From positions 1 to 37,969 of the forward strand of contig JAHECB010000009.1 of the NCBI GenBank assembly GCA_024641925.1: DNA of 37,969 nucleotides, given 5' to 3'. The notes under the pieces were generated by a model. That model worked only from the letters and a program-made list of their open reading frames with translations. It ran no database searches and had not been told where the DNA came from. The stretch comes from Betaproteobacteria bacterium (GTDB taxonomy: Bacteria; Pseudomonadota; Gammaproteobacteria; Burkholderiales; Burkholderiaceae_C). The position numbers were made by a program, and so were the translations under genes. Of the stretch, positions 37,201 through 37,969 are shown piece after piece (the stretch's first letter is position 1; every line of letters begins with the position of its first letter).

Positions 37201-37969
37201 TGGTCTTGATGGACTGCACCGCCACCTGCAGACGTGTCAGGCCGGGCATGCCGCTGGAATTGGACATCGAGCCTGAAACGTCCAGTACCACCATGATGTT
37301 GGTGTGGCTGGGTGCCAGGTTGATGACATGGGTGATGTTCGCCGCCACCGGGGCGTCGTCTTCGACGTTGATGTGCAGCGTGCCATAGCCGGTGGTCGTG
37401 CCGTCGCTGGCGCTCACGCCAATGTCCAGCGTCTTGATGTTTTCGCCCTGGCCTGTGGCGTGATCCAGCGGCTTGAGCAGGGTGAAGCTGTAGTTGCCGT
37501 CACCATCGATGGTGGCCGTGGCCACCGTCTGTCCACCTGCGGTGGCGGTGAGGGTCTGCGTGCCCGAACCTTGCCACACCACCTCGACACCGCCGCTGCT
37601 CAGGGCGGCGGTGGGCGCTGTCAGGACAACGCCACTCAGGGCCTGTCCCTCGGGGTCGGTGAGGGTGATGCGGCCGCTGGTGCTGCTGGCATCGGTGCTG
37701 TCCACCGGGTTGCCGTTGTTGTCCAGCAGGCCGCCGGCCAGGCCTTCTTCGGACACGCTGGCCGTGCCGTCGGTGACCACCGGCGCGGCGTTGTGGTCGT
37801 CGTCGATGATGGTGCCGATGGCGCTGACACCGCCCACGGTGATGCGCAGCGTCTCGTCGCTTTCCAGCAGCGTGTCCTGCGTGGTGGGCACCTGGACCGT
37901 GAATTGGGTGACACCCGCGGGCACGGTGATGGTGCCGTTGGGATTGAGCACCACGCCGTCGCTGAACAC
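34232..37969 (-). CDS. LapA/BrtA-like giant RTX adhesin, C-terminal 1245 aa (5' end beyond window)
   Basis: Calx-beta-like end (ETLRITVGGVSAIGTIIDDDH), two T1SS-143/VCBS-like plus vWA units (DVSGSMS, DTSGSMG MIDAS motifs), RTX nonapeptides 'GGQGDDHLQGGNGNDILIGGGGNDQLWGGPGSDVF', type I secretion-like C-terminus. Confidence 0.93.
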   Translation of the reverse strand: MFSDGVVLNPNGTITVPAGVTQFTVQVPTTQDTLLESDETLRITVGGVSAIGTIIDDDHNAAPVVTDGTASVSEEGLAGGLLDNNGNPVDSTDASSTSGRITLTDPEGQALSGVVLTAPTAALSSGGVEVVWQGSGTQTLTATAGGQTVATATIDGDGNYSFTLLKPLDHATGQGENIKTLDIGVSASDGTTTGYGTLHINVEDDAPVAANITHVINLAPSHTNIMVVLDVSGSMSNSSGMPGLTRLQVAVQSIKTMLDRYDEQGDVAVRLVTFSGNGKAQGETWTTVAQAKAMLASLQTGGSTNYDDALADAMAAFGSPGKIDGATNVSYFVTDGVPTSASGDSNSLTGSNNTNKSDLGIQAAEAREWVAFLEAQHVVSQAFAVGADSSASALLPIAFDGVAGQAITPVKVSSFSDLPAAMTDSAAPMASGHLLAAGAGALGADGGHVHSFSVDGVTFTFDPAAGGGAGAIDASAQHAFSYDSATHTLTVDTLAGGRFTVDLDDGAYTYRASATAPAGFIERFSYALIDNDGDTASADGQVQIAGAAEPPPPPPPPANHAPTVGSASLHVSEEGLAGGLADNVGAPSDTTNATTASGKLAISDADGDRYSVVLTAPADALSSGGVAVTWQGSGTQMLTASAGGHVVATACIDNQGNYSFKLLAPVDHAQGGGENLKTLDIGVAASDGKATGTGTLTVSIEDDAPQVGNASASLSAINTNVMVVLDTSGSMGQAAPGLGMTRLQAAIKSIETLLERYDEQGDVAVRLVSFSSEGKAMGDCWTSVSQAKALMAKLCASGSTNYDDALADAITAFGSHGKIDGAQNVSYFLSDGAPTMASGDYKSLSGKSNTDAKDIGIQAGEEKIWVEFLNQNHVNSFALGMGGDLKDAAALNPIAYDGRSMTNTQATVVSNFADLSGALQQTATGTACGKLFGTAAGDGALGADGGYVHSFTVDGVTFNYDPTANQGHGGVSASAPHDFHFDASTQTLSVVTQAGGRFFVDMDGGGYSYQAPANAPAQFNQTFAFTLVDNDGDMAGGSGSVVVGQQPAPDPNVPDHGGNNGWGNGDQNAPGNSGSHNNAENAMTGGQGDDHLQGGNGNDILIGGGGNDQLWGGPGSDVFKWDLADAGSPGHPAIDTVHDFNMAAPGAGGDVLDLRDLLGGSMAGGDVDKLAMYLDIDTQSQPGSTVLHVSTQGGFEQGQFTPQAEDQRIVLEGVNLPDALSMAADAGESQMLQELINRHKIDAGL
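34850..37760 (-). repeat. Two tandem ~1.5-kb (about 499 aa) repeats in the adhesin, each with a T1SS-143-like, vWA and VCBS-like segment
   Basis: Shared landmark 'ggccttcttcggacacg' at 36244 and 37741 (1497-bp offset); parallel motifs SEEGLAGGL, LSSGGV-WQGSGTQ, VMVVLDxSGSM, GSTNYDDALADA, GALGADGGxVHSFxVDGVTF in both copies. Confidence 0.9.

Noticed and set aside
35960-37276. 438-aa + strand ORF antisense to the adhesin
   Set aside because: Shadow ORF of a GC-rich gene; the minus strand carries clear vWA/RTX motifs, and this frame is low-complexity (His/Gly/Arg-rich) without recognisable motifs.

Overview
The window is GC-rich betaproteobacterial chromosome; gene content and order look like Burkholderiales/Comamonadaceae (inference from gene families only). 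About 35 genes are supportable. Left part, housekeeping: pcnB 3' end, DUF47/PhoU-like plus Pit phosphate transporter, a TM2 protein, the rpsP-rimM-trmD-rplS operon, a NUDIX hydrolase, a CobD/CbiB-like protein, rsgA, an M48 protease and orn. Centre (9.8-18.8 kb): a catabolic island with a FadR/GntR regulator divergent from a CUT1 sugar/polyol ABC transporter, a 3-hydroxyisobutyrate/threonate-type dehydrogenase, a split two-subunit transketolase and an SDR. It has no kinase or aldolase. Next: a transglutaminase-like protein, glutaminase, ppx, a universal stress protein, a sulfurtransferase, a Rieske oxygenase, xseB-ispA-dxs and folE2. Right part (29.6-38 kb): flhDC lies tail-to-tail with a c-di-GMP-controlled adhesion module. 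That module holds a giant RTX adhesin C-terminus with two tandem vWA repeats, a ~120-aa conserved protein, a LapG-type protease and a LapD-type degenerate GGDEF/EAL receptor. Most notable candidates: (1) a possible ~80-nt sRNA between flhC and lapD with a CU-rich anti-Shine-Dalgarno stretch, two tandem hairpins, a U-tract and a possible FliA-like promoter; (2) the kinase-less split-transketolase island; (3) the duplicated vWA unit in which all visible cysteines fall in one copy. No CRISPR array, tRNA, rRNA or IS element was recognised.
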